Shown here: one piece after another, positions 32,601 to 41,991 of the stretch
How the letters are laid out: the number at the start of each line of letters is the position of its first letter
Numbering within the stretch: position 1 is the first letter of the stretch
NCBI GenBank assembly: GCA_945866125.1
Contig: CAMBFZ010000010.1
Coordinates: 62,001 to 126,000 of the forward strand
DNA: 64,000 nt
Reading direction: 5' to 3'
Source: Bordetella parapertussis
Lineage (GTDB): Bacteria; Pseudomonadota; Gammaproteobacteria; Burkholderiales; Burkholderiaceae_D
Notes under the pieces: generated by a model
Seen by the model: the letters and a program-made list of their open reading frames with translations, nothing else
Told to the model about the DNA's origin: nothing
Databases searched by the model: none
Translations under genes and position numbers: made by a program

Positions 32601-34405
32601 GTGTTGCGCGCTTCGATGCCTTCTAATTGTTTGGCTTTGAGGATGACGTCGCCGCCGGGTGCCACGATCTGGCTGCCTTGTTGCTTGATGACTTCGCCGG
32701 CTTGTAAGACGACGTCGCCGCCGATACTGCCCACGACCGTGCCCATGCCTGTGGTGCCGCCGGAGGTGGATGCGCTGTTTTCGGTGCGCCGACCAAGAGT
32801 GATCCCAATCCCGCCTGTGCTCAGGATGCCGGAATGGGTGGCCCGCTGCTGATGGCTTTCTTCCAAAGTGGCCTGGGCGGGGGTAAGCAGGATGTTTTCT
32901 TTAGCGATCAGGGTGGTGCCGGTGCTGCTGACGACGTCGCTGCCCTCAATGCGGATGTCTTTACCGGCTTGTATTGTGACGCGCTCGCCGGAGAGGGTGC
33001 TGGACAAGACGGTGCTTTGCTGGACCAGGTCGTGGGTGGTGTTGGTGCTGCTTGAGAGCAGGCCGCTGCTGCTGGTGTAACGCGACTGATCATGCGTCAG
33101 GCTGGATTTGCCGGCGTTGATTTCGACGGTGCCACCGGCGTTGGCCTCCAGCTTGCCCGCGCTGGTGACGCTAGCGGCATGGATGACCAGGTCTCCTCCC
33201 GCGGCTAGGCTGAGCCCGCCTTGAGTAGCGATCTGGCTACCCTGCTCCTGGCTTTGCTCAACATGGCTGCGGTTACGCTTGTCCCAGACGACGTCGTTGT
33301 TCTCGCCGGTGGTGACGGTGTCGAGCGTGAGGTCGCCGCCGGCGACGATGCTGCTGTGGCCGGCGCCGTCGTTGCGTACTTGGGCTGCGGTGAAGCGGGC
33401 ATCACGCCCGGCAACGATGACGAGGGTGCTCTGGCCGTCGACTGGTTGGAGCTCGGCGCCGGGACGGTGGCTGACATAAAGCCCGGCGACCCGCTCGATG
33501 CCGGTTTTACTGAATTGGCTTTGCCCGATATTGTTGGTGCTTGACACGGTGCTGCTGCTGACGAGGATGTCGCGCCCCGCCACGGCGCTTAGGCTGTCGC
33601 TGGCGCTGATGCGCCCGCCGATGTTGTTGAGGTCGGTGCGGGCGCTGAGCTGAAGCTGGGCGCCGTCGATCTGCCCACCGTTGTTGTGCAGGTTGTCGGC
33701 GGCGATGTTGACGACGGTGCGGCCGGCGATTGTGCCGCTATTGACGAGTGCGCTGGTGAGCTGGGCGTCGAGGCTGCCGCTGCTAATGAGGGTGCCGTTG
33801 CTGTTGAGGTCGCCTTCGCGTACTAGTACATAAAGCTGGGGCACGAGCACACGACGGTTGCTGCCGTCGGCTAGGCGGATGTCTTGTTCAACCAGCCAGA
33901 TGATGTCGCTGGTGAGCTGGGCGATTTGTTCGCGGCTAAGCGTGATGCCGGGGCGCAGCTGCCATGCTTGCGCGACGGTCTTGCCGTTATCCATCAGGGC
34001 TTGATATTGGGCTTGGTCGTCGGTATAGCCATCGAGAAAGCGCCGGCCAGTGAGCTGGGCGACCTGATCGCGCACGAGGTTTTGTTCGTAATAGCCGTCA
34101 CCGAGCCGCTTCTGGGTCAGCGCGGGGTCGATGTCGAGTGCATTGAGGAGGTAGTCGGAGCTGAGCCAGTTGCGGTAGCTGGCATACGCAGGATCCGTTT
34201 CAATCAGCGGCGCGTTATTTGGCCCGGGGCTGGTGTGGAGCGTAAAGAGGCTGTTGGTGGGCAACGTGAACTGGTAAGGCGTCGCCGGTGTTGATGCGGG
34301 GACGGCACTGGGATCAGTGTGCGTGAGGTGGTCTTCGAAGCGCTGACCGGTAGGCAAGACGATGGGGTAAATATCCGGTGCCGGCTGGTAGGGGATCGGG
34401 CCATA
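29603..34405 (-). pseudogene. C-terminal two-thirds of FhaB/CdiA-like exoprotein, downstream of an in-frame stop
   Basis: About 1600 codons in the same frame as the gene part ending at 34406, separated only by one TAG. It has no good start of its own: the first candidate is a TTG at 34357, and no ribosome-binding site is evident. The sequence starts YGPIPYQPAPDIYPI, the expected continuation, then hemagglutinin repeats (GGDLTLDTVTTGENND, AGGDLVIHAASVTSAGK). A pretoxin-type region near 30840-30890 (NEVGNNFLLHQEAG) corresponds to the VENN-type boundary. The last about 130 residues (KPTAFVRFYTINSEGQG to DWFINPREIK) should be the toxin; its Gly-rich GNGGGGGVQFEVLN ending is vaguely like NAD-glycohydrolase-type toxins (guess). 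Confidence 0.8.
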
Positions 34406-34408
34406 CTA
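34406..34408 (-). other. In-frame TAG codon interrupting the exoprotein gene
   Basis: Minus-strand reading: CAT TGC CGC CGT TAG TAT GGC CCG (H C R R stop Y G P). Both sides are in one frame and read as continuous family sequence. Relatives usually have Trp or Val at this place, so a single TGG-to-TAG change would explain it. Possible explanations are a nonsense mutation, suppression, or a sequencing error. Confidence 0.9.
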
Positions 34409-37333
34409 ACGGCGGCAATGCGAACTAAAAGGGCCAAAGCCGCAGGATTCGAGGGTGGTGAATTCGGCCGTGCCACTGTGGTTGATGCGGTAGGTGCCAG
34501 CGGTGGCCAGATTGCGCAGCGCCATGCCGCTTAGATCGGTTACGCCGCCGACCAAGATTTGGCTGTCATGGTTGTTTAGTACGCTCGCGCTGGTGCCATC
34601 ACCGTTGACACGAAAGTCACCCCCGACCCGGATCAGCGCTGGCGCGCTACTGACGACGTTGGTACGGCTCGGGCTGCTGGTGATGTGAAAGAGCGTGTAG
34701 TCCTCGAAGGTGTGCAGCCGGTTGTCTTCATTGACGCCGGCGTTGTAGGCATTGATAGGCTTGATTAAGGCAGTAAGTGCGGCCCGATAGGCTTGCCACC
34801 AAACGGAGGTCTGTTCGCTCCAGCTCACGCAGGCAGGGTTGCGGGCGTTGCGCTGGTCGCTGCAACTGCTTTGGTTGGCCTCCATAGGGTCGACCGGTGG
34901 TGCGCTAACGGGGGTGACATGCAGCCGCGCAAATGCGGGATCGTCCCACGCGTAGTTGTCGACGATCGTGCCGTCTCTACAACCAGACTCGTCACAGAAT
35001 GCAAAGACTTCGCTCTGCGCGGGCAACATTGTCTGGCGTTTTCCGTAGACCTCCGGATGAACTTGGCAGCTGACCGCCTCCACCTGACCCAGACTTAGAC
35101 AATTTTCACCGGGATAGCGGGTTGTGCTGCGAGCAGGCTCGGCCTCACGCCGGGTTGAGGCCGCTTCGGCGACCTCGGTGGTGACGAGGTGCAGATTGCG
35201 GTTGTGCAGCACAAGAGTATCGATGCGTGCCTCGCCGAGTGCTTCGATGGTGGCCGAGTCGTTGTAGATGGCCTCGGCACGGCCTGTGGCATGGTGGCTA
35301 ATCTGTCCGGTAAGGGGATCGGTGCGAGTTGCGAGATGACGGCCAATGCTGAGATCGCCTGCGGTCAAGATCATTCCGCCATCGCGATTCTCGAGCGTGC
35401 CTACGCCAAGGTCGAGCCGCTCGCGCGCGGCGATGACGGGGCTCGGCCCACCTGCGGCTTCGGGGGCATTGAGCACGATGCCGGCCTCGATAGCGAGCCG
35501 GTCGCCGTAGAGACGTCCGGGGCCGAGATTTTTAAAGGTGAACGAATCAATCCGGGTGTCGCGCCCATCGATTAAGCCTCGGTTGATGAGTGCGTGCGGT
35601 GCCGTGGCTTCTAGCCACACGTTGTCGCCCGTAATGCGAGCATCGGTGTCGTTGTTGAGCTTGTCGGCTTTGATGTGCAGGCGCTGGCCCGCCGTGATCG
35701 AGGCCAGGTTGGTGAGGGTGCCGGTGGTCTCGAGATGGACGTCGGCATTGGCTTGCAGCACGCTGGTGTGGGTGTAATCGGCACCCAGCTTGAGGTCGAT
35801 GTCCCCTTCGCTAAACAAGGTGCCGGTGCCGCTCACGGTCGCGCTGTCGATTTGGAGCCGCTTGCTTGTTTGCAGAATCGCTTGGTGCAGATTGATGTGG
35901 CCGCCCTGGCTGTTGAGCTGAAGTGTGGCGGCGTTTAACTGGCCCTTGGACAGATCGATTGCGGGGGCGTCGAGGCTTTGCACTGCCCCGCTGACGCTCA
36001 GTCCGTGCGCGCTGATGCTGTCGGTGGCGTGCAGGGTGAGATTGCCTTGGGCAGTGATCACGCCGTCATGGATGAGTGCGCCGGATGTGCTGAGGCTGAC
36101 ATCGGCTTGAGTCGTGATGCTGCCGCTGTGGGTGATGCCGCCGGCGGCGGTGAAGTTGACGCTGCCTTGACCACTGATGCTGCCGCTTTGGTCGACGCTA
36201 CCGGTGGTGATGAGGTTGATACCACCTTGACCGCTGATGCTGCCGCTGTGCGTGATGCCACCGGCAGCGCTGAGGTTGACGCGGCCTTGACCACTGATGC
36301 TGCCGCTGCTTTCGAGCCGGCCGTCAGCGCTCAGAACGACGTCACCTGCGGCAGCGCCGATGTGGCCGGCGTTGCGCACACCCACGCCAGCTTCGGTGCC
36401 AATGAGTAGGATCTTGCCGGCGTAGATTCCACCGAGAACCGCTACATCCAGCGTAAAGACGGGCGCCTGTCCGGTGCCGATCAAGGGGCTGGCGCTGGTG
36501 TGGGCGGCGTCGACCAAATTGGTCCCGGTGGTGAGCTTGAGCTGCTTGGCCCACAGACCGGCATTCACGACGACGGCGCGCGCAATTAAGTCGGTGTAGT
36601 TGGTACTCGTCGCATCCATGCCAACGCCGTTGATGTTGATGGTGCCGCGCTGGACGCGATAAGACTCGAGATTACCTTCGTTGAACACCGACACACCGGT
36701 GGTCAGGGTGGCGCGCTGGGCGTTGATGAAGCCGCAGCCGTCGCAGGTGATACCGGCCGGATTGGCCACGATGACGTGGGCGGGACTGCCGGCGACTTCG
36801 AGGTAACCGAGCAAGTGACTCGGATCGCTGGCATGGACTTCATTGAGGATGACGCGCGCGGTCTGACCAAGTAAAAATGGATTGCCCGGGACCCAACCGC
36901 CAAGTTGGGTGGAGACGGCATTGCGGGCGTTATTGAGGATGGCGCCCTGCTGGGGCACATCAAACTGGCTGTAGGTGTTGCGCGAGACGCCGGCCGCGCT
37001 GGGGGTTTGAATGTTAACGAGTAGTGTGCCGTTGGGCGCGCGCAGGACGGTGGCTTGCTGAAGGCCGGGTGCGCTCGGGTCGGCGATGATTTGCGCACCA
37101 GCTTTGTCTGGGCAGGCGAGCAAGCCAACTAGGCAAAGGATGGCGAGCTGAACTGGCGAGTGTTGCAGTGACAACGGCATGGACAGTGGGGCAGCAGTTA
37201 GCAGCGCACCGTGCACCGTGGGCACTTTTGACGACGCGTCGGACGCTTTGCCTCGTCCAGCGACGGCCTCAGCTACGGCCATCAGTGTGCCGCGTGCGGC
37301 GTTAAAGACGACCCGGTAGCAACGTTTGTTCAT
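34406..37333 (-). CDS. Filamentous hemagglutinin/CdiA-like exoprotein, N-terminal part
   Basis: 975 residues to an in-frame TAG. ATG 37333 follows GAGGAAAA and starts an extended signal peptide (MNKRCYRVVFNAARGTLMAV) typical of very large two-partner-secretion substrates; the frame's earlier codons are the heptamer repeat region. The secretion (TPS) domain follows with VIVANPAGITCDGCGFINA, recognised by the FhaC-type transporter encoded upstream. Residues about 330-450 contain 20-residue repeats (SGSISGQGRVNLSAAGG type), then beta-helix sequence. If the stop is not read through, a secreted but toxin-less fragment would result. Confidence 0.88.
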   Translation of the reverse strand: MNKRCYRVVFNAARGTLMAVAEAVAGRGKASDASSKVPTVHGALLTAAPLSMPLSLQHSPVQLAILCLVGLLACPDKAGAQIIADPSAPGLQQATVLRAPNGTLLVNIQTPSAAGVSRNTYSQFDVPQQGAILNNARNAVSTQLGGWVPGNPFLLGQTARVILNEVHASDPSHLLGYLEVAGSPAHVIVANPAGITCDGCGFINAQRATLTTGVSVFNEGNLESYRVQRGTININGVGMDATSTNYTDLIARAVVVNAGLWAKQLKLTTGTNLVDAAHTSASPLIGTGQAPVFTLDVAVLGGIYAGKILLIGTEAGVGVRNAGHIGAAAGDVVLSADGRLESSGSISGQGRVNLSAAGGITHSGSISGQGGINLITTGSVDQSGSISGQGSVNFTAAGGITHSGSITTQADVSLSTSGALIHDGVITAQGNLTLHATDSISAHGLSVSGAVQSLDAPAIDLSKGQLNAATLQLNSQGGHINLHQAILQTSKRLQIDSATVSGTGTLFSEGDIDLKLGADYTHTSVLQANADVHLETTGTLTNLASITAGQRLHIKADKLNNDTDARITGDNVWLEATAPHALINRGLIDGRDTRIDSFTFKNLGPGRLYGDRLAIEAGIVLNAPEAAGGPSPVIAARERLDLGVGTLENRDGGMILTAGDLSIGRHLATRTDPLTGQISHHATGRAEAIYNDSATIEALGEARIDTLVLHNRNLHLVTTEVAEAASTRREAEPARSTTRYPGENCLSLGQVEAVSCQVHPEVYGKRQTMLPAQSEVFAFCDESGCRDGTIVDNYAWDDPAFARLHVTPVSAPPVDPMEANQSSCSDQRNARNPACVSWSEQTSVWWQAYRAALTALIKPINAYNAGVNEDNRLHTFEDYTLFHITSSPSRTNVVSSAPALIRVGGDFRVNGDGTSASVLNNHDSQILVGGVTDLSGMALRNLATAGTYRINHSGTAEFTTLESCGFGPFSSHCRR
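36061..36320 (-). repeat. 60-bp tandem repeat in the exoprotein gene (SGSISGQG units)
   Basis: About four to five consecutive 60-bp units encode 20-residue repeats with the core SGSISGQG followed by a beta-strand-like VNLSAAGG. One unit corresponds to roughly one turn of the beta-helix. Neighbouring units are nearly identical, so unequal recombination could change the length in frame. Confidence 0.8.
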
Positions 37334-37351
37334 GTCTGTTTTCCTCTTGCG

Positions 37352-37393
37352 TGATGTGTGATGCGTGATGCGTGATGCGTAATACGTAATGCG
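37352..37393. repeat. Heptanucleotide tandem repeat upstream of the exoprotein start
   Basis: Six copies of a 7-bp unit: tgatgtg, three of tgatgcg, then taatacg and taatgcg, lying 19-60 bp upstream of the exoprotein ATG, just outside its ribosome-binding site. Copy-number change by slipped-strand mispairing would change promoter or leader spacing. Confidence 0.85.
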
Positions 37394-37475
37394 CAATCGA
37401 TGAACCGTATTGCGTCATTTCTATTACGGCGAATTCAGCCGCGTAACACGCCGGCTGGGGATGATAAAAAAGTGT

Positions 37476-39230
37476 TCAATAAGACGCGTTGAGGCTGAAA
37501 CTAAAGCGCGTTGTGCTGGTATCAAAACCCTGCGGCGCAGAAAGTGGACGACTCAAAACGAGGTCGAAGGCAACCTGCTTAAGCGCTCCGCGTACACCAA
37601 CAGCGACGCCTGCCAAGTGCTGGCTACTACGTGCATTGCTGCCAGCACCGCCGACCTCGCCATAATCCAGACCGAGATAAAACTCTTGGGCGATCTGCCC
37701 TTTGATGAGGGCGATGTCATTACGTAAAAACCAACCTCGCTCACCGAGCAAAATATTGCCGTCTTCAAACCCGCGCACGGTGTAGCGCGTGCCGATGATG
37801 AAGCGGTCTTGTGCCACGAGCGGCGTGTCGTTCCATTGCCCGCGCCAGCTTGCGCTGTAGCGCAAGTACTGCGACCCCCAGGAAAATGGTTTGTTGAATA
37901 AGGCCGACAGGCTCACAATCTGCGGCCGTGAGGTGCCCTCACCAAAGGCTTCTTCGGGCGCTGCCAGTGAGCCCATGGCACCGGTGCCGCGCCGATAAGT
38001 TGCGCTCAGGTCGAGCGTGCTGCGACCCAGGTATTCGCGATCGGTCAGCCCGATTTCCCACCCGGCGGTACGCCGTCGTTGGATCGGAATTTCGGTGTCA
38101 TTGATGAAGTTTTTTGAGGACCGGGCCCAGAGGCTCATTGATAGCGTGGTCTTGCGCGCCGCACTGCGATACAGCAAACGCGACAATCGAAGCTCTTGAT
38201 TATTGCTTTCGCCGCTATACAGCTGCGTTGTGTTGGCGCCTGCCACTGCTTGTTGATAACGACTGTTACCGGCCGTGATGCCGAGCAGCCAATAGCCAAA
38301 TGGCACGGAGTAATGCAAGGTCTGTCCTTGCGTACCACGTACTCCAGAATCGCCACCGCCGAGGTCGTGGTTAATACTGATATAAAAAAGATCATTAAGC
38401 GTCCACCAGTGGTCATAGGAAAGGGTGACAGCGCCCAGAAATTTGCCGGTAGATTTGGATCCGGCGTTATCGGCCGAGAGGTGCAAACGAAAGGGTATGC
38501 GCTGCTGCCAGCTGATGATGATGTCGCTTTCGCCAGGTTTAGCGTTGGCGCCTTCTGCCGGAACAATCGCGATATTGGCCTCAGCAGTTGGTACGCGTTT
38601 GAAGTTTTCTAAGGCTTGTTCAATGTCTTTGACGTTGAGTACATCACCGGGATGCGCGGGCATCGCATTCCATTGGGTCGCGCGCGGACTGCTGTCGTCA
38701 GAAAAGCGAATCTGCCGCACGCGACCCGGCATCAGCGTCAGTGTCAGCACGCCGGTGGAAAGATCTTGCGGCGCGGCCAACACACGACTCGTCACGTAGC
38801 CTCGCGTGACGAGCGCATTTTGCATGCGCATCATCACCTGGTTGATTGCGGTGGCCCCCAGGCATCGTCCGGTGGCAAGGTCCCACTGCGCATCGCCGCC
38901 GCTGTCGGCACGCTTGTCGCTCACCTTGTTGGCAGCGCTCAGCAACCATTGAAATTGTGATGACAACTCGCCCACCAACACGATCGAATAAATCATCAGA
39001 CAGGAGGCTTCATCAACCGGCAAGCGCTCAGAAATCTGGGGTTCAACGGGGCGTTCCAGATGGACTTCCGGGCGGGCTTCCTGCTGCTCGCGCAATACAC
39101 GTTGGCGCTCTTGCTGCAGCTGAAATTCTTCGGCACCGATTACATCCGGCGTGATGCTCTGCGCATGGGCGGAGCTAGTCAGGGCATAAAAAAATGAAAA
39201 AGCGATAAACAAAAAAACAGAAGTACGCAT
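37476..39230 (-). CDS. Two-partner secretion outer-membrane transporter (FhaC/CdiB/ShlB family)
   Basis: 584 residues. A signal peptide (MRTSVFLFIAFSFFYALTSS, cleaved near AHAQ) is followed by a short N-terminal plug-helix region rich in Gln/Glu/Arg. Then comes a POTRA-type domain (CLGATAINQVMMRMQNALVTRGYVTSRVL, then VLTLTLMPGRV) and a beta-barrel of about 370 residues ending in aromatic NASY. The conserved barrel motif is TVRGFEDGNILLGERGWFLRN. It secretes the exoprotein encoded downstream after a 142-bp gap that contains the heptamer repeat. Confidence 0.92.
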   Translation of the reverse strand: MRTSVFLFIAFSFFYALTSSAHAQSITPDVIGAEEFQLQQERQRVLREQQEARPEVHLERPVEPQISERLPVDEASCLMIYSIVLVGELSSQFQWLLSAANKVSDKRADSGGDAQWDLATGRCLGATAINQVMMRMQNALVTRGYVTSRVLAAPQDLSTGVLTLTLMPGRVRQIRFSDDSSPRATQWNAMPAHPGDVLNVKDIEQALENFKRVPTAEANIAIVPAEGANAKPGESDIIISWQQRIPFRLHLSADNAGSKSTGKFLGAVTLSYDHWWTLNDLFYISINHDLGGGDSGVRGTQGQTLHYSVPFGYWLLGITAGNSRYQQAVAGANTTQLYSGESNNQELRLSRLLYRSAARKTTLSMSLWARSSKNFINDTEIPIQRRRTAGWEIGLTDREYLGRSTLDLSATYRRGTGAMGSLAAPEEAFGEGTSRPQIVSLSALFNKPFSWGSQYLRYSASWRGQWNDTPLVAQDRFIIGTRYTVRGFEDGNILLGERGWFLRNDIALIKGQIAQEFYLGLDYGEVGGAGSNARSSQHLAGVAVGVRGALKQVAFDLVLSRPLSAPQGFDTSTTRFSFSLNASY

Positions 39231-39580
39231 AGGCCAGGATACAAAAACGACTGGGCTAAAAAATCAAACATCGCGCTCGATTTTTCAGCCAAACACGTTT
39301 TATCTTTCACAAAGTTGACGGGAAAAGCAAAGTCAACAGAGTGGAATAAATTCTGGCATTCAACGAAAATGTTGCTTCCTGGGGAGAAAATACGGGTGGA
39401 TTGTGGGGTGGCGCCAGGCAATCTGTTGCGAAAAAATCTGCAACAGAAAATAACGCGATTTTCTGCTTGCGCAAGAGCGAAAAAATGATTACGCGAAGAC
39501 CGAACCGAGCTTCATAAATCGATGAGCGATGAGCGATGAGCGATGAGCGATTTTTTGTACGATATCGATGAAATTCGCGC
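39231..39580. other. 350-bp region with a second heptamer repeat, no gene
   Basis: No credible coding sequence. It holds four and a half copies of the heptamer cgatgag (39521-39552) just downstream of ppnP, and a spaced dyad gttgac (39314-39319) / gtcaac (39332-39337) about 85-105 bp upstream of the transporter gene start that could be a regulator site. The promoter of the two-partner secretion operon should lie here. Confidence 0.6.
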
Positions 39581-39901
39581 TCAGGATTTGACGAAATGGC
39601 GGACGTAATGCACTGGCTCCAGTGCTTCCAAATCAAAATGTGCGGTACGCGGAACATGAAAGCGCTGGCCGCCTTCAAACAGTTTCCACGGATCGGCTTC
39701 ACCGATGCGGACCCGACATTTGCCGGCGACGATTTCCATGATTTCAGGCTCGTCAGTATCGAAGCCAACGGTCGCAGGCAAGATAACCCCGACCGTTTTT
39801 TGGGTCATGTCCGGAAATAGCAAGCTGTAGGATACGACCTTGCCGTCGTAATAGACATTGGCTTTTTTATTGATGGCGACATGATCAAATCGTGTGCTCA
39901 T
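39581..39901 (-). CDS. ppnP: Pyrimidine/purine nucleoside phosphorylase PpnP
   Basis: 106 residues, small cupin of the former DUF1255 family. Matching segments are FDHVAINKKANVYYDGKVVS, MTQKTVGVILPATVGFDT, EPEIMEIVAGKCRVRIG and GQRFHVPRTAHFDLEALEPVHYV. Length equals the usual 90-110. It phosphorolyses several nucleosides to free base and ribose-1-phosphate in the cytoplasm. Oriented with the secretion locus but separated by 350 bp; probably independent. Confidence 0.93.
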   Translation of the reverse strand: MSTRFDHVAINKKANVYYDGKVVSYSLLFPDMTQKTVGVILPATVGFDTDEPEIMEIVAGKCRVRIGEADPWKLFEGGQRFHVPRTAHFDLEALEPVHYVRHFVKS

Positions 39902-40118
39902 GTTGTTCCCTTTGCGGTCGGTTCAACGCTAGTGTCACGCGAAGGGGACGTGCCGGCGCTGCGCCAGATCAAACCCTGCGCCCGACTGAGGGTCTGCAGC
40001 GTTATTCAGGCGCAGGTTTTGGGTTCATCGATCGGTGTTGCATCAAATAATTGATGTCGCCTCTGCCATTTTCAATGACACCAAGTCATTGACTTATTCC
40101 AAAATTGAAATGAAATAA

Positions 40119-40312
40119 ATGAAGATGAAAATTCAATCAAAACAACTACGATGACTAGGCGACAGTCTTGATGTGATCAATACGTTTTCAGACGAAGCTA
40201 AACATATGTGCTTCATGCGCTCGTGAAGAAGACGCTAAAAACAAGCAAGCAGCACATTGATTTATCGGTTGAGCGCTACAAAGCGTTGAGAAAAATAAGG
40301 AGTTCAACATGA
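40119..40312 (+). pseudogene. Decayed HigB/Gp49-like toxin gene
   Basis: Reading from ATG 40119 gives KIQSKQLR, a TGA at 40152 where toxins have Trp, then LGDSLDVINTFSDEAK, matching the N-terminal part of HigB-type toxins. The frame then shifts: from 40202 a different frame reads YVLHALVKKTLKTSKQ and IDLSVERYKALRK, the family's C-terminal part. Its TGA (40310-40312) overlaps the antitoxin ATG as ATGA. About 50 central codons, including most of the catalytic core, are deleted. The pieces are too short to appear as open frames, but both halves fit the family in order and place. Confidence 0.75.
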
Positions 40313-40674
40313 CTGATCTCAAGATAACGAAAGGCAGAGCCAATATTTTTGAAGACCTTGGATTTGATATTCAAGAGTCTCAAAATCTATTATTGCGCTC
40401 ACAGATCATGACTGCCTCAGCACATTGGTTCAATGCGAGCGGCTTGACACAGGCGGCGGCGAAGACTCCGGGAATGACTCAGCTGCGGTTTAATCAACGA
40501 CTAAAAGGTAAGATAGAAATTTTTAGTCTGGACGCATTAGTCAATATGGCCACGAGCGCTGGGATGCGCGTCGGTTTAAACATTCGTCCTGTCACGTCAG
40601 TCAAAGTGCGGACTGCAGCCAAAGCCGCAAAGCAATCACTAGCCCAATCGACCAACCGCAGGATGAGCGCGTAG
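40309..40674 (+). CDS. HigA-like antitoxin, XRE/HTH_37 family
   Basis: 121 residues. Starts NIFEDLGFDIQESQNLLLRSQIM, the standard beginning of antitoxins paired with HigB/Gp49-like toxins. An HTH follows (GLTQAAAKTPGMTQLRFNQRLKGKIEIFSLDALVNMATSAGM in pieces), with FSLDALVNMA especially typical. AAGGAG lies before the ATG. The upstream toxin is destroyed, so the protein would now act only as a solitary DNA-binding regulator. The C-terminal 25 residues are basic. Confidence 0.85.
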   Translation: MTDLKITKGRANIFEDLGFDIQESQNLLLRSQIMTASAHWFNASGLTQAAAKTPGMTQLRFNQRLKGKIEIFSLDALVNMATSAGMRVGLNIRPVTSVKVRTAAKAAKQSLAQSTNRRMSA

Positions 40675-40821
40675 TACTTAGGCGCGCCGGGCAACAGTGC
40701 GCGTGACGACCGGTCCATGGGCCCGAAAGCAGGCGCAGGTTTTACCCTACTAGGCTTCCGTATTTTTCCGCTGAGTTACACTTAGCGACCAAGTCTGGCA
40801 AAAGAATAAACGGGAAGATCG

Positions 40822-41991
40822 ATGCACACCTCCTCCACCTCCTCTGCGCAAGCAGGCCTGCACAACGACGCCGTCGCGCTCACGCAAGCACTCGTGCGCA
40901 TGGACACCATCAACCCGCCGGGACACGAAGACCAGTGCACGCATTTGTTAGCGGACTTGTTGCGGCAGGCTGGCTTTGCTTGTCGCTTCACCGAATTTTC
41001 TGCGCGCCGCAGTACCCTCGTGGCCAAGCTGGGTGGTCGGCCTGACAAGCTGCCGCTGTGCTTCACTGGCCATGTCGATGTGGTGCCCCTGGGCGCTGCC
41101 CCCTGGACGCACCCACCCTTCGGTGCCGACATCGTGGACGATCGCCTGTATGGGCGTGGCGCGAGTGATATGAAAAGCGGGGTAGCGGCCTTTGTGGTGG
41201 CTGCAATCGGATTGGCTCAACAGATACGTGACAGCGCCGGGGTGACGATGGTCATTACGGCAGGCGAAGAGACCGGCTGCGAAGGTGCTTTTCATTTGGC
41301 TAATTCAGATGCAGACCGAGACTGGATGGGGCAAGCCGGTGCGCTGGTGGTCGCCGAGCCGACTGCCAATGCGCCTTTTATTGGGCACAAAGGGGCGTTC
41401 TGGCTCAAGGCGCGGGCGCAGGGTGTGACGGCCCATGGCTCGATGCCAGAGCAAGGCGACAACGCGGTCTATAAAGTGGCACGAGCGGCGACAGCCTTAG
41501 AGGCGTTTCGTTTTGCGGAGCCCGAGCATGTGCTGATGGGTCACCCAACGCTCAATGTCGGCACCATCGCCGGCGGCCTGAACATTAACTCGGTGCCCGA
41601 CGCCGCCGAGCTGACGATAGATATCCGCACCCTGCCCGGACAGGATCACGCGCAGTTGCGCAGCTGCCTGTGTGCCACGCTGGGTGCGGAGATCAGCCTG
41701 CACACCATGCTCGATGTGCAGAGCGTCTATACACCGCCCGACGAGCCCTGGATCAAGACGGTGTTTGCGCATTGCCAGCCGCTGTTTGCCGAGCCTTTGT
41801 CAGCACGCTCGGTCTCATACTTTACCGACGCCGCCGCGCTTCTGGCACCACTAGGCAGCCCGCCTACCGTGATCCTCGGTCCGGGCGAGCCACAGCTTGC
41901 GCATCAGACGGATGAATACTGTAAGGTCTCGCGTATCCACGAATCAGTCGAAATTTTTGCGGGCCTGATTCGGGATTGGTGCCAGGATTAA
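40822..41991 (+). CDS. M20-family metallopeptidase/deacylase (ArgE/DapE type)
   Basis: 389 residues, dinuclear zinc hydrolase. Metal-binding motifs: FTGHVDVVPLG, YGRGASDMKSG (bridging Asp) and ITAGEETGCEG (catalytic Glu pair), then VVAEPTAN. A dimerisation domain (residues about 185-295) carries the conserved KGAFWLKARAQGVTAHGSMP. The C-terminal ligand is in ILGPGEPQLAHQTDEYC. The ArgE/DapE/carboxypeptidase subgroup cannot be decided by eye. Stand-alone gene, no operon partner evident. Confidence 0.88.
   Translation: MHTSSTSSAQAGLHNDAVALTQALVRMDTINPPGHEDQCTHLLADLLRQAGFACRFTEFSARRSTLVAKLGGRPDKLPLCFTGHVDVVPLGAAPWTHPPFGADIVDDRLYGRGASDMKSGVAAFVVAAIGLAQQIRDSAGVTMVITAGEETGCEGAFHLANSDADRDWMGQAGALVVAEPTANAPFIGHKGAFWLKARAQGVTAHGSMPEQGDNAVYKVARAATALEAFRFAEPEHVLMGHPTLNVGTIAGGLNINSVPDAAELTIDIRTLPGQDHAQLRSCLCATLGAEISLHTMLDVQSVYTPPDEPWIKTVFAHCQPLFAEPLSARSVSYFTDAAALLAPLGSPPTVILGPGEPQLAHQTDEYCKVSRIHESVEIFAGLIRDWCQD

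Noticed and set aside
29603..34357. Second, independent exoprotein gene starting at 34357
   Set aside because: The start would be a TTG in mid-domain; the frame joins the upstream part exactly, with one stop codon between.
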